A model generated the notes under the pieces. That model made no database searches. It saw only the letters and a program-made list of their open reading frames with translations, and was not told the DNA's origin. The position numbers and the translations under genes were made by a program. DNA of 64,000 nucleotides, taken from Anderseniella sp963759095 (GTDB lineage Bacteria > Pseudomonadota > Alphaproteobacteria > Rhizobiales > Aestuariivirgaceae). The stretch is taken from positions 44,090 to 108,089 of the forward strand of contig CAVWYF010000027.1 in the NCBI GenBank assembly GCA_963759095.1, given 5' to 3'. Numbering within the stretch: the first letter of the stretch is position 1; every line of letters starts with the position of its first letter. Of the stretch, positions 36,896-45,724 are shown piece by piece.

Positions 36896-38215
36896 ATGCT
36901 GTCGAAAGACATAAACGATCTCATTACGCAAACCGGTTCCGGCACGCCGTGCGGAAAGCTGATGCGCCAATACTGGCAACCGGCAGCCTTGAGCGATGAA
37001 CTCAAAGGCCCTCGCCCTGTCGTGCCGGTGCGCCTGTTGGGGGAAGACCTGGTGCTGTTTCGCGACAATGAAGGTGAACTGGGCCTGATTGCGCGGCATT
37101 GCCCGCATCGCGGAGCTGATCTGTGTCATGGCCGGCGCGAGGACAACGGCCTGCGCTGCCCGTTTCATGGCTGGCATTTCGACCGCTCGGGCCAGTGCGT
37201 CGAACAGCCCGGTGAACCTGAAGGCAGCACCATGCACGAGCAGATCAAAACTACATCCTATCCGGTGGCAGAGAGGAACGGCATTGTTTTTGCCTTCATG
37301 GGCGAAGGTACGCCGCCGCCGTTTCCCGAACTGGACTGTTTCACTGCACCGGATACACATGTGTTTGCGTTCAAGGGGTTGTGGGAATGCAACTGGCTGC
37401 AGGCCATGGAGGTGGGCATTGACCCGGTTCATGCATCCTTCCTGCATCGGTTCCTGCAGGATGAAGACCCGGCTGATAGCTACGGCAAGCAGTTCCGCGA
37501 CACCGCCGCCAATACCGAAATGCCGATGACGCAGTTGCTGCGCGACTATCCACGCCCGGACATCGAGGTGGAAGAAACCGATTACGGGCTGCGCCTCATA
37601 GCGCTCAGACATCTTGATGACGGCCGCACCCATGTGCGCGTGACCAACCAGATATTTCCCGAAGCCATCTGCATCCCGATGTCCAACGATATGACCATCA
37701 CCCAGTGGCATGTGCCGGTGGATGACGAGACCTGCTACTGGTATTCGATGTTTACCAGTTTCTCAGACCCGGTGAACAAGCCGCTGATGCGCGAACAACG
37801 GCTTGCCGAACACCGTTTGCCGGATTACGCGCCGCTGAAAAACAAGCGTAACAATTACGGCTACAACCCGGAAGAACAGGAAGTTGAAACCTACACCGGC
37901 ATGGGGCTCGACATAAACGTTCATGACCAGTGGGCCGTGGAAAGCCCCGGACCGGTTTTCGACCGCACCAACGAGCACCTTGCCACGTCCGATAAGGCGA
38001 TCATTGCCTACCGGCGCATGTTGCGCCGGGCGATTGATGCCGTGGGTGAAGGTGGCCATTTGCCGGGCATTCCCAACGGCGATGCATTGGACACAAAAGG
38101 TCCCGTTGCCGTTGACGCCATCGCGCCGGATGCCGAGTGGCAGGCCGTCTGGCGTGATCGCGACGCTGAACGCCGTGATGGCTGCTCCTGGGCGAATTCG
38201 GCGGCTGGGGCATAA
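36896..38215 (+). CDS. Rieske non-heme iron oxygenase, alpha subunit
   Basis: 439 aa. The Rieske [2Fe-2S] ligands are C69-P-H71 (CPHRGADL) and C88-x2-H91 (CPFHGWHF). The mononuclear iron site is in NWLQAMEVGIDPVHASFLHR, giving His179 and His184. The architecture matches the phthalate/phenoxybenzoate-type oxygenases, which use only an alpha subunit. No ferredoxin or reductase gene is seen in the window, so electrons must come from elsewhere. The ATG at 36896 starts the conserved region. A GS-like ligase begins 3 bp after its stop. Confidence 0.92.
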   Translation: MLSKDINDLITQTGSGTPCGKLMRQYWQPAALSDELKGPRPVVPVRLLGEDLVLFRDNEGELGLIARHCPHRGADLCHGRREDNGLRCPFHGWHFDRSGQCVEQPGEPEGSTMHEQIKTTSYPVAERNGIVFAFMGEGTPPPFPELDCFTAPDTHVFAFKGLWECNWLQAMEVGIDPVHASFLHRFLQDEDPADSYGKQFRDTAANTEMPMTQLLRDYPRPDIEVEETDYGLRLIALRHLDDGRTHVRVTNQIFPEAICIPMSNDMTITQWHVPVDDETCYWYSMFTSFSDPVNKPLMREQRLAEHRLPDYAPLKNKRNNYGYNPEEQEVETYTGMGLDINVHDQWAVESPGPVFDRTNEHLATSDKAIIAYRRMLRRAIDAVGEGGHLPGIPNGDALDTKGPVAVDAIAPDAEWQAVWRDRDAERRDGCSWANSAAGA

Positions 38216-38218
38216 TTG

Positions 38219-39673
38219 ATGAGTGATGTAGGGCGTGAAGGCTTGGCCGCACTTGCCGGCATGGATAGTGCCGAACGGCGCAAGGCATGTGCCAATGTGC
38301 TGGAGCAGATCGAAAATCATGGCCTGGACACCGTGCGGCTTGCCTTTGTGGACCAGCATGGGGTTTTGCGCGGCAAGACACTGATGGCGGCACAGGTTGC
38401 AAGCCTGCTGGCCAAAGGCTGCGCCATGACATCGACCCTGCTGGCAAAGGACACTTCGCACCGTACCGTGTTCCCGGTGTGGGAGGCCGGTGCAGGCCTT
38501 GATATGGCCGATATGCAAGGTGCCGGTGACATGATTATGTTGCCGGATCCGGTAACCTTTCGCGTACTGCCGTGGGTGGAAGGCTGTGGCTGGCTGTTGT
38601 GTGATCTGTATTTCACCGACGGACGGCCCGTGCCGTTTTGTGTGCGCCGCAAGCTGCGTGAAGCCGAAGCTGAACTCGCGAGCCGCGGCATGGACATCCG
38701 GTTTGGTCTGGAGGCCGAATTCCACGTTATGAAAGTCGATGACTGGAACAAGCGCCCGGAAGATGCCGGGCAACCCGGAGCAGTGCCGGATGTTTCGCTG
38801 ATGACACACGGGTTCCAATATCTGACCGAGGCGCGCGCAGACGAACTTGAGCCGGTGACGGAGGTGCTGCGCAAGGCGTGCGTGGCGCTGCATCTGCCGG
38901 TACGCTCCATCGAATGCGAATTTGGCCCGAGCCAGGTGGAGTTCACATTTGCGCCCATGCCGGCTGTGTGTGCAGCCGACGCCATGAGCCTGTTCCGTTC
39001 CATGGTAAAGCAGGTCTGCCGGCGTCAGGGCCTGCACGCAACCTTCATGTGCCGGCCGCAGGTTGCAAACCTGTTTGCATCGGGCTGGCATGTGCATCAG
39101 TCGCTGGTATCGGTGCTGTCCGGTGACAACCTGTTCATGCCTGAAACCGATGGCGACCTGCTGTCGCCTCTGGGCCTGCATTATACAGCGGGCCTGCTTG
39201 GCCATGCGGTCGAGGCCAGCGTGTTCGCGTCGCCCACCATCAATGGCTACAAGCGCTACAAGTCATTCCACCTGGCACCTGACCGGGCGATCTGGGGCAG
39301 GGACAACAAGGGCGTCATGGTGCGGGCAATCGGTGGCCCGGATGACCCGGCCACACGGGTGGAGAACCGTGCCGCCGAGGCGGCTGCCAACCCCTATCTT
39401 CATCTGGCGGCGCAGGTATGGGCGGGGCTTGACGGTATCGACAACAAGCGCGATCCGGGCCCGGCTGCCGACACGCCGTACAAGACAGATGCCGCAATGC
39501 TGCCGACAAATCTGATGGATGCGGTAGACGCGCTTGAGCACTCACAACTGTTCCGGCAGCGCTTTGGCGAGAGGTTTGTGGATTACCTGGTCCATATCAA
39601 ACGCGCCGAGATCGCCCGCTTCCTGTCGGAAGTCACGGACTGGGAACACCGCGAATATTTTGATCTGTACTGA
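38219..39673 (+). CDS. glutamine synthetase-like ligase
   Basis: 484 aa with a full GS fold. Visible are the beta-grasp DTVRLAFVDQHGVLRGK, metal motif FGLEAEFHV, SIECEFGPSQVEFTF, the HVHQSL strand, the ATP/substrate block NGYKRYKSFHLAPDRAIWG and TRVENRAAEAAANPYLHLAAQ. It lacks the tyrosine adenylylation context of GlnA and is more like gamma-glutamyl ligases (PuuA, IpuC, TdnQ/AtdA1). It is the second gene of a two-gene unit with the Rieske oxygenase. A gamma-glutamylation of an amine substrate, or amidation of a carboxylate, is inferred from this context. Confidence 0.87.
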   Translation: MSDVGREGLAALAGMDSAERRKACANVLEQIENHGLDTVRLAFVDQHGVLRGKTLMAAQVASLLAKGCAMTSTLLAKDTSHRTVFPVWEAGAGLDMADMQGAGDMIMLPDPVTFRVLPWVEGCGWLLCDLYFTDGRPVPFCVRRKLREAEAELASRGMDIRFGLEAEFHVMKVDDWNKRPEDAGQPGAVPDVSLMTHGFQYLTEARADELEPVTEVLRKACVALHLPVRSIECEFGPSQVEFTFAPMPAVCAADAMSLFRSMVKQVCRRQGLHATFMCRPQVANLFASGWHVHQSLVSVLSGDNLFMPETDGDLLSPLGLHYTAGLLGHAVEASVFASPTINGYKRYKSFHLAPDRAIWGRDNKGVMVRAIGGPDDPATRVENRAAEAAANPYLHLAAQVWAGLDGIDNKRDPGPAADTPYKTDAAMLPTNLMDAVDALEHSQLFRQRFGERFVDYLVHIKRAEIARFLSEVTDWEHREYFDLY

Positions 39674-39700
39674 TGTTGTCTGACCTTCGGGGTCTGGACA

Positions 39701-39806
39701 CTAGATCAGTATGGTTTTTGGTTGAATCAACCAAAAACCATAAAACTGATCGCTTTCAAAGTGCTAGAGCAACTTTATGGGTTCGAATGAACCCATGTTG
39801 CTCTAG
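39701..39806 (-). repeat. intergenic palindromic repeat, family A, copy 2 (full length)
   Basis: The best full-length copy, 106 bp from CTAGATCAG to TGCTCTAG. Hairpin 1 is TGGTTTTTGGTTGA with its complement (14-bp perfect palindrome); hairpin 2 pairs CTAGAGCAAC with GTTGCTCTAG around GGGTTC/GAACCC. Its last CTAG holds the stop codon of the PcaD-PcaC fusion (39803-39805). Confidence 0.85.
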
Positions 39807-40960
39807 GTTTTCAGTTGTTTGCCCGCGCGTGCAAATGCCGTGTTGGCTGCCGGCACGCCTGCATAGATGGCGGTCTGCATCAACACCTCGCGAATGGTTT
39901 CTTGCGATACACCGGCGCGCAACGCCGCTGCCAGATGCAGATCAAACTCTTCCCATCGTGACAGGGACGCGCAAATCGCCAGAACCAGCATGCGGCGAGT
40001 GGTTTCGTCCAGTCCCGGCCGGGTCCAGATTTCACCCCAGGCACCGCGTGTAATCATGTCCTGAAACTCGGCGTTGAACTCGGTTCGGTTCCGAATCGAT
40101 GCATCGACATAGTCGTCGCCCAGCGCCGCTCTGCGGCGTTTCATTCCGGAGGTGAATCGGTGGTCGCTCGGCAGCGTGTCCGTGCCCAGGAAGCCTGCAA
40201 GTGTGCGGGTGAAATCATTCGGGCGTTCAGCGTTGGAAACATGCGCTGCATCCAGAACCACGTGAACGGCACCGGTAATTTCCGCTGCCATCATTTCACC
40301 GCGCTCCGGCGGTGTGGACTGGTCATGCCGGCCGGAAATGATCAGCGTCGGCGTGGTGATTTTCTTGAGGTCATTGAATGTATCGGCTTCTTTCAGCATG
40401 GCCGAGCATCCCAGATAACCTTCGGGGTTCATCTGTTCCAGAACACTGCGGAAGTCGCTGACGGTGCCGGGATCGCTTTCATGGAAACTCTCGGTGAAGA
40501 ACCGTCCCAGCACCATGTCTGAAATGGCGGCCATACCGCCCTGGCGGATCATGTCCATGCGCTGATCCCACATTTCAGGCGGACGGAAATGCGGCGATGT
40601 ATCGGCCAGTGTAAGCGTCGTGAGCCGGCTGCCGGCATGTATGCCGAGCCACTGTCCGGTCAATCCACCCATGGAAAGCCCGCAAAAATGAAACTGGTCA
40701 AGATCGAGATGATCTGCAATCGCGATCACATCCGCCCCCAGCCTGTCCAGCGGGTACATGCCGTCCGGCACGTCGGACGCACCATGGCCGCGCTGGTCAT
40801 ATCGCACCACTCGGAAGCGGTGTTTCAGAGCATCGGCCTGTGCCTGCCACATCAGGTGATCGCAGCCCAGCGAGTTGGAAAATATGATGGCAGGGGCATC
40901 GGCCGGGCCTTCGGCACGATAGAAGATCCGGCAGTCATCACTTTGGGTCACAAACGGCAT
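39803..40960 (-). CDS. pcaDC: PcaD-PcaC fusion: 3-oxoadipate enol-lactonase / 4-carboxymuconolactone decarboxylase
   Basis: 385 aa. Residues 1-260 are an alpha/beta hydrolase with nucleophile elbow GLSMGG (Ser96), YDQRGHGASD, and ISGRHDQSTPP plus DAAHVSNAERP for the Asp and His. Residues from about 265 are a carboxymuconolactone decarboxylase domain (RRAALGDDYVDAS, TRRMLVLAICASL, EVLMQTAIYAGVPAANTAF). The fused enzyme carries out two consecutive beta-ketoadipate steps after protocatechuate ring cleavage. The ATG at 40960 has AAGGAACC upstream. No pcaGH or pcaB is in the window. Confidence 0.87.
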   Translation of the reverse strand: MPFVTQSDDCRIFYRAEGPADAPAIIFSNSLGCDHLMWQAQADALKHRFRVVRYDQRGHGASDVPDGMYPLDRLGADVIAIADHLDLDQFHFCGLSMGGLTGQWLGIHAGSRLTTLTLADTSPHFRPPEMWDQRMDMIRQGGMAAISDMVLGRFFTESFHESDPGTVSDFRSVLEQMNPEGYLGCSAMLKEADTFNDLKKITTPTLIISGRHDQSTPPERGEMMAAEITGAVHVVLDAAHVSNAERPNDFTRTLAGFLGTDTLPSDHRFTSGMKRRRAALGDDYVDASIRNRTEFNAEFQDMITRGAWGEIWTRPGLDETTRRMLVLAICASLSRWEEFDLHLAAALRAGVSQETIREVLMQTAIYAGVPAANTAFARAGKQLKT

Positions 40961-41128
40961 GGGCGGTTCCTTTTTTCTGATGATCCTGTCACATCGTAAA
41001 ATTCCGGGCGTGTCAAACATTCAGACGATATTCTGGGCTGGACGCACTCCTTTCATGCCGTTACGGCTGAAAGGGACCCTGGCCATGCCGTGCACATATG
41101 GCAGCCGAAAGTGATTGGACTTCTCTTT

Positions 41129-42022
41129 ATGGCAATACCCGGCAGTGCCCAGTCACCTCAAACGGACAATGTCACGACCGGCATCGTTTTGATGATTGGC
41201 GCTGTCGCCACGTTTACTGTCATAGACGCCTGCGCAAAATACCTGCTGGCGTCTGCCGTGCCGCCGATGATGGTGGTGTTTGCACGCTACAGTCTGTCAT
41301 TGCTGTATGTGCTGGGCTTGATGTGGTGGACCGGCACACTGACTTTCAAATCGCATCATCCCAGATTGCAGGTGCTGCGCGGCGTTCTGCTTTTCGCTTC
41401 AACCCTGATGAATTTCATTGCCTTGCAGTATCTGCGGCTGGACCAGACATCAGCCATATTCTTCTCAAATCCCCTGTGGGTGTGCGCACTGTCACCGTTT
41501 TTGCTGGGTGAGCGGATCGGGCCACGCCGCTGGGCGGCGGTGGTCATCGGTTTTCTGGGCGTGTTGCTGATCGTCCGGCCCGGCGCTGACGGGTTTCACT
41601 GGGCGATGCTGTTGTCTGTGACAGTGGCGATCATAACGTCGCTGTACCAGATCATCACCCGCAAGATCGGTGGCCGTGATCCGGCACTGGTGTCGTTGCT
41701 GCTGCCGTCAATGGTCGGCACTGCTCTTGCCATGCCGATGGGTATCGCCAACTGGCATGTGCCGGCATGGGGGCTTGTCGGACTGATGCTGCTGATGGGG
41801 ATCGCCGGGGGTGTCGGCCATCATATGCTGATCAAGGCACACACCATGGCGCCGGCCCCGACACTGGCGCCGTTTATCTACACACAAATTGTCTGGATGA
41901 TTATTGTCGGCTTTGTGGTGTTTGGCGACGTGCCGGACATTCATACGCTGGTCGGCGCCAGCATTGTGGTGTCCAGCGGCCTGTATGTCTATTATCGCGA
42001 ACAGCTATACCAAAGGAAGTGA
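41129..42022 (+). CDS. EamA/DMT-superfamily transporter
   Basis: 297 aa with about ten transmembrane helices in two EamA repeats (for example FARYSLSLLYVLGLMWW, LGERIGPRRWAAVVIGFLGV, LLIVRPG, then FIYTQIVWMIIVGFVVFGDVP). The family exports small metabolites or amino acids; the cargo is unknown. The ATG at 41129 begins just before the first helix. Its last codons (QRK and TGA) lie inside the left arm of the inverted-repeat element at 42007, so the natural C-terminus may have been altered. Confidence 0.82.
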   Translation: MAIPGSAQSPQTDNVTTGIVLMIGAVATFTVIDACAKYLLASAVPPMMVVFARYSLSLLYVLGLMWWTGTLTFKSHHPRLQVLRGVLLFASTLMNFIALQYLRLDQTSAIFFSNPLWVCALSPFLLGERIGPRRWAAVVIGFLGVLLIVRPGADGFHWAMLLSVTVAIITSLYQIITRKIGGRDPALVSLLLPSMVGTALAMPMGIANWHVPAWGLVGLMLLMGIAGGVGHHMLIKAHTMAPAPTLAPFIYTQIVWMIIVGFVVFGDVPDIHTLVGASIVVSSGLYVYYREQLYQRK

Positions 42023-42270
42023 TTATTGACCCATTTGATGGAGCCAAATCCGTTCACTCTGGCAGGCGCGGTGTGCAGCGCGATGCGGTGCATCGGGCAA
42101 GCGCCGCAACACACCAGATGGACGGATTTGGCCCACCGAAGGCCGGTTTTTCGCGCCCGCTGGACGTCGTTATGCTCCACTTGTGGTCGGCCAGACCAAG
42201 GCGTGAAGCATGCCTAGCCAGCAAACGCGAAAAATCGGTCAAATGAGTCAATAATCACTTCCTTTGGTAT
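42007..42270. repeat. MITE-like 264-bp inverted-repeat element
   Basis: Terminal arms of about 33 bp (starting ATACCAAAGGAAGTGA at 42007 and its complement ending at 42270) match except for one base. Inside are secondary stems, such as CCAAATCCG at 42045 pairing with CGGATTTGG near 42127. It carries no transposase. It overlaps the end of the EamA gene and stops about 50 bp before the aminotransferase. Confidence 0.75.
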
Positions 42271-42321
42271 GACCAAACGCAAAGCCTTGAATTCACCGAG
42301 ACACAAAAAGCAGACACTTTC

Positions 42322-43503
42322 ATGAGCAATCTCAAGCTGAATCCCGCAGTCGCAAGCCTGGAAGAAGAGGGCGCCTTCTTCGTTCTCGACAAGGCGTTGA
42401 AGATGAAGGCGGAAGGCCGCCCGGTTATCAATCTCGGCATTGGGCAGCCGGACTTTGCGCCTCCGGCCCATGTGCTGGAAGCCGGGCTCAGGGCGGTCAG
42501 GGATGGCCCGCACGGATATACTTCTCCGGTTGGCATGCCATCCTTGCGAGCCGCCGTCGCAAACAGCGTGTCCACACGCTATGATGTGCCGGTTGACGCC
42601 GATCAGGTGGTGATCGTGCCTGGCGGAAAAGTCACAATTTTCTTTGCCTGCATGGTGTTCGGCGGGGCCGGTTCCGAAATCCTGTATCCTGATCCCGGAT
42701 TTCCCCCTTATCGCGAAGCCATAAAGGCGGCATCGGCAAGGCCGGTTCCGTATGCCATTCGCGAAGACCGGAATTTTGGTTTTGATGCCGACGAGGTTCT
42801 GTCCCAAGTCACCCCTGCCACGCGTCTGATCATCATCAACTCACCAGCCAACCCGACCGGCGGTGTGGTGGAGACGGGCGAACTGGACAAGCTGGCAAAG
42901 GGCCTGGAAGCTCACCCACAGGTGGCAATCCTGTCGGACGAAATATACTCGCACCTGGTCTTTGAAGGGGCGGGCTTTCGCTCATTGCTGCAGTATCCGG
43001 CGCTGGCGGACCGGGTCATCCTGCTGGATGGCTGGTCAAAGACCTTTGCCATGACCGGTTGGCGGTTGGGGTACGGTATCTGGCCGATGCAACTGGTCAA
43101 CGCGGTGCGCGGATTGATCACGGTCGATCATTCCTGCGTCAACGTTGCCGCCCAGTTTGCCGGCCTTGCGGCCATTGAAGGTCCGATGGACGAGATTGAC
43201 CGGATGCGGGCGACATTTGCGCAGCGCCGGGATGTGGTTGTCAGCGGTCTCAACAACATGCCGGGCGTCACCTGCCGGATGCCCGGCGGCGCCTTTTATG
43301 CATTCCCCAATGTCACCGGAACCGGTATCGCCTCAAAGCAGCTTGCGGACCGTTTGCTGATGGAAGCCAATGTGGCGCTGATCCCCGGCGAAAGTTTCGG
43401 AAATAACGGCAAAGGCTATTTGCGTCTGTCTTATGCCGCCAGCCTCGACGAGATCGAAGAAGCCCTTGCCCGCATGCACGCCCTGATCGGTGCATCTGTT
43501 TGA
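42322..43503 (+). CDS. class-I PLP aminotransferase
   Basis: 393 aa, fold-type I. Visible are GIGQPDFAPP, GYTSPVGMPSLR, NSPANPTGG, DEIYSHLVF and the PLP lysine in DGWSKTFAMTGWRLGYG. It is of the AspB/AspC-like class; candidates include aspartate, alanine or aromatic amino acids, and sequence alone does not decide. It lies after the EamA transporter but separated from it by the inverted-repeat element. Confidence 0.88.
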   Translation: MSNLKLNPAVASLEEEGAFFVLDKALKMKAEGRPVINLGIGQPDFAPPAHVLEAGLRAVRDGPHGYTSPVGMPSLRAAVANSVSTRYDVPVDADQVVIVPGGKVTIFFACMVFGGAGSEILYPDPGFPPYREAIKAASARPVPYAIREDRNFGFDADEVLSQVTPATRLIIINSPANPTGGVVETGELDKLAKGLEAHPQVAILSDEIYSHLVFEGAGFRSLLQYPALADRVILLDGWSKTFAMTGWRLGYGIWPMQLVNAVRGLITVDHSCVNVAAQFAGLAAIEGPMDEIDRMRATFAQRRDVVVSGLNNMPGVTCRMPGGAFYAFPNVTGTGIASKQLADRLLMEANVALIPGESFGNNGKGYLRLSYAASLDEIEEALARMHALIGASV

Positions 43504-43769
43504 AAAACAAGGTCCCGTGCCAGGAGCGGGGTGGGAATTGGCGGGTACGGTCCCGGCACGGGTGTCCTTAAAGGCAAGAGCAACATTTTGTGCAGGAAAC
43601 AGATTTCTTTTTTGGTATGACGCCTTCCTTGCACATCGGTTGGCATAACCGGTTTGCATGACAGTTGCGTGTCAAAATGAAGTCGGTTAGCGGATAAGCG
43701 CAATTGCCTTACGAGTGATCGCGGAACTTTGATTTGATCACACTCTGCCAGGGTGACACTGATAATGCC

Positions 43770-44210
43770 ATGAATTTGACTCGCCGACATATGACAGCGC
43801 TGATTGGTGCAGCAGTGTTTGCAAGCGCACGTGCTCCTGTGGTGCAGGCTTCTTCCGGCATTATGTCGGCGCCGGATGCGCTGGCGGCTGCCGACAAGGG
43901 TGAAATCGTGCTCGTGGATATCCGCACTCGCGGCGAGTGGAAGCTGACCGGCCTGGCCAAACCCGCCCTTGCCATATCCATGCATGAAGCAGGCTTTGTC
44001 AGAAATCTTGCCAAGGCACTTGGCGGCAACCGTGCCAACCCGGTTGCCCTGATCTGTGCCACCGGCGGACGCAGCGCTCACATGCAGCGCATTCTGGCCA
44101 CTGCCGGTTTCACCAATGTGATTGATGTTTCCGAAGGCATGATCGGTTCAAGCGCCGGCCCCGGGTGGCTGAGGCGTGGTTTGCCAACAAAGACCTGGTC
44201 ACCCAACTGA
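43770..44210 (+). CDS. exported rhodanese-domain protein
   Basis: 146 aa with an N-terminal signal (MNLTRRHMTALIGAAVFASA, possibly Tat-type because of the twin Arg). A single rhodanese domain follows, with VLVDIRTRGEWKLTG and active-site loop CATGGRS containing the catalytic Cys. It probably carries out sulfur transfer or sulfane-sulfur binding in the periplasm. About 230 bp of non-coding DNA precede it, with a possible CCCGTGCC/GGCACGGG stem and no other clear signal. Confidence 0.82.
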   Translation: MNLTRRHMTALIGAAVFASARAPVVQASSGIMSAPDALAAADKGEIVLVDIRTRGEWKLTGLAKPALAISMHEAGFVRNLAKALGGNRANPVALICATGGRSAHMQRILATAGFTNVIDVSEGMIGSSAGPGWLRRGLPTKTWSPN

Positions 44211-44258
44211 ACAGGTATTGCGTGAGAAACCTTCAAGAATCACATATTGTTAGTTGCA

Positions 44259-45527
44259 CTAGACAACCGGTTTGCAGCTTGTTTCACGCAAAGTGAGTGA
44301 CAGCAGAAATCCTGCACCCGACCACACAACCAGGCAGATGAATGCAAACCTGTAGTCTGCTGTATTGTAAACCCTGGCACCTTCCAGCATCGTCCCGTCC
44401 CAGCGCAGGTCCAGCATCCAGCCGATGATAGGCTGCAGGATGGCACCTGCACCCACGGTGGCCGCGTTCACCAGGCCTGAAACCGAGCCATGCAGGCGCT
44501 TTACCGACACTTCCCGCGCCAGCGCAAAAGTGACCACCATGCAACCGCCGGTGAGCCCTGACAGGAACAGTGCGATCGCCGTGAAGAACAGGCCGAGGTT
44601 CGGAACGAAGGCTATGATCGCGATCAGTCCGCAATTGAATGCCGTGCCCACAACCAGAGGAAGTTTCCTGCGGCCGATCCTGTCGGACAGCCAGCCCGAC
44701 AAGGGAGCGCCAACTGCCCATCCCAGCAGCGACAACGAGGTATAAATCGCGCTGGTTGGCCGGTCCAGCCCGTAGGCACTGGCCAGGAAAGGCACACCCC
44801 ACAACCCGCCAAGTGCCAGCATGGGCCCAGACATGCTCATCGCGACGATGGCAATACGCCAGATCTCGGTGCGTTTGATGGTGTTTTTCAGGCCGGTCCA
44901 GATTTCCGCCCACCGGGTGTCATTGACGTGGTCAGCGCTGTGGGGGTCGGGCGAGTTGCGCACGATGAGTGCGGTCAAAACCGCCAGCCCGGCGGCAAAA
45001 GCCCCGGCCCAAATCATTGTCTGGCGCCACCCAAACGCCTCAACTGCAAGCGCCAGCGGGGCCTGACCGGCTATGCCGCAAACCATGGCGAAGAACATTG
45101 AAAGGCCGGTCAAAAGGGCAAAGTGCCTGGGATGGAACCATTTGGCTGCCAGTGCCATGCTGGCAATAAAGCCGACTGCGGAGCCGGCACCCACCATGAA
45201 CCGACCCGCATAGGCGGTGTTCACCGACCCAGCGGTTCCGAAAATGATGCTGCCCACAGCGGCGAGCAGCAGGGCAATGGTGAGCATGAGCCTTGCCCCA
45301 TAGCGATCAAGCAGGGCTCCGATGGGTAACTGCATTGCCGCATAGGGGTAAAAATACAAGGCCGAGAGTTGCCCCATAACAGCGCCGGTGACCGCGAACT
45401 CGGCCATCAGATCCGGGATCATGACGCTGGGTGCGACGCGCTGGAAAAACGCATAGCCGAAAGCTAGTGCACTGAGAGACCATATGGTAAGTGCCAAAGG
45501 CAGACTGGCCGGCCTTGCCGCTTGCAT
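44259..45527 (-). CDS. MFS transporter
   Basis: About 422 aa with 12 hydrophobic segments. MFS motifs include LLDRYGARLML between helices 2 and 3 and WLSDRIGRRKLPLVVG between helices 8 and 9. The family transports small solutes by proton coupling; sequence gives no substrate. The ATG at 45527 is preferred; the frame is open to a TTG at 45614. It is convergent with the rhodanese gene, with 48 bp between stops and no obvious terminator. Confidence 0.85.
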   Translation of the reverse strand: MQAARPASLPLALTIWSLSALAFGYAFFQRVAPSVMIPDLMAEFAVTGAVMGQLSALYFYPYAAMQLPIGALLDRYGARLMLTIALLLAAVGSIIFGTAGSVNTAYAGRFMVGAGSAVGFIASMALAAKWFHPRHFALLTGLSMFFAMVCGIAGQAPLALAVEAFGWRQTMIWAGAFAAGLAVLTALIVRNSPDPHSADHVNDTRWAEIWTGLKNTIKRTEIWRIAIVAMSMSGPMLALGGLWGVPFLASAYGLDRPTSAIYTSLSLLGWAVGAPLSGWLSDRIGRRKLPLVVGTAFNCGLIAIIAFVPNLGLFFTAIALFLSGLTGGCMVVTFALAREVSVKRLHGSVSGLVNAATVGAGAILQPIIGWMLDLRWDGTMLEGARVYNTADYRFAFICLVVWSGAGFLLSLTLRETSCKPVV

Positions 45528-45653
45528 CGATGACTTTACGGGGTCTTTAGCCACTACTTTTATCAACACCGCCTGGGTGCAGCATCCAGTCCTGGAGGCC
45601 GGCGAAATATTCAATCAGTGTGGAAGTGTTTGACGATGCAGGGCACAAAAGTA

Positions 45654-45683
45654 AAGGCCCTTGAGATGTATCTCAAAGGCCTT
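45654..45683 (-). terminator. terminator after the TadE/TadG-like genes
   Basis: AAGGCC / GGCCTT and TTGAGAT / ATCTCAA form a stem with one mismatch. On the leftward strand it is followed by a T-rich tract (TTTACTTTTG). It lies just after the end of the 45725-46357 gene. Confidence 0.7.
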
Positions 45684-45724
45684 CTGTGAGTTTGCTGAAA
45701 TGGTCTCTCGGCAAATACGGAAGA

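Noticed and set aside
35644..36999. A 451-codon open frame on the plus strand
   Set aside because: It lies antisense to the well-supported FAD hydroxylase and has no recognisable domain; GC-rich codon bias makes long antisense frames common here.
37763..39205. A 480-codon open frame on the minus strand
   Set aside because: It is antisense to the Rieske oxygenase and GS-like ligase, both with complete active-site motifs.
42007..42270. Insertion sequence
   Set aside because: Inverted termini are present, but there is no transposase frame of plausible length or similarity; it is better called a MITE-like repeat.
43504..43769. Possible riboswitch before the rhodanese gene
   Set aside because: Only one long-range CCCGTGCC/GGCACGGG pairing is visible and it matches no riboswitch class that I recognise.
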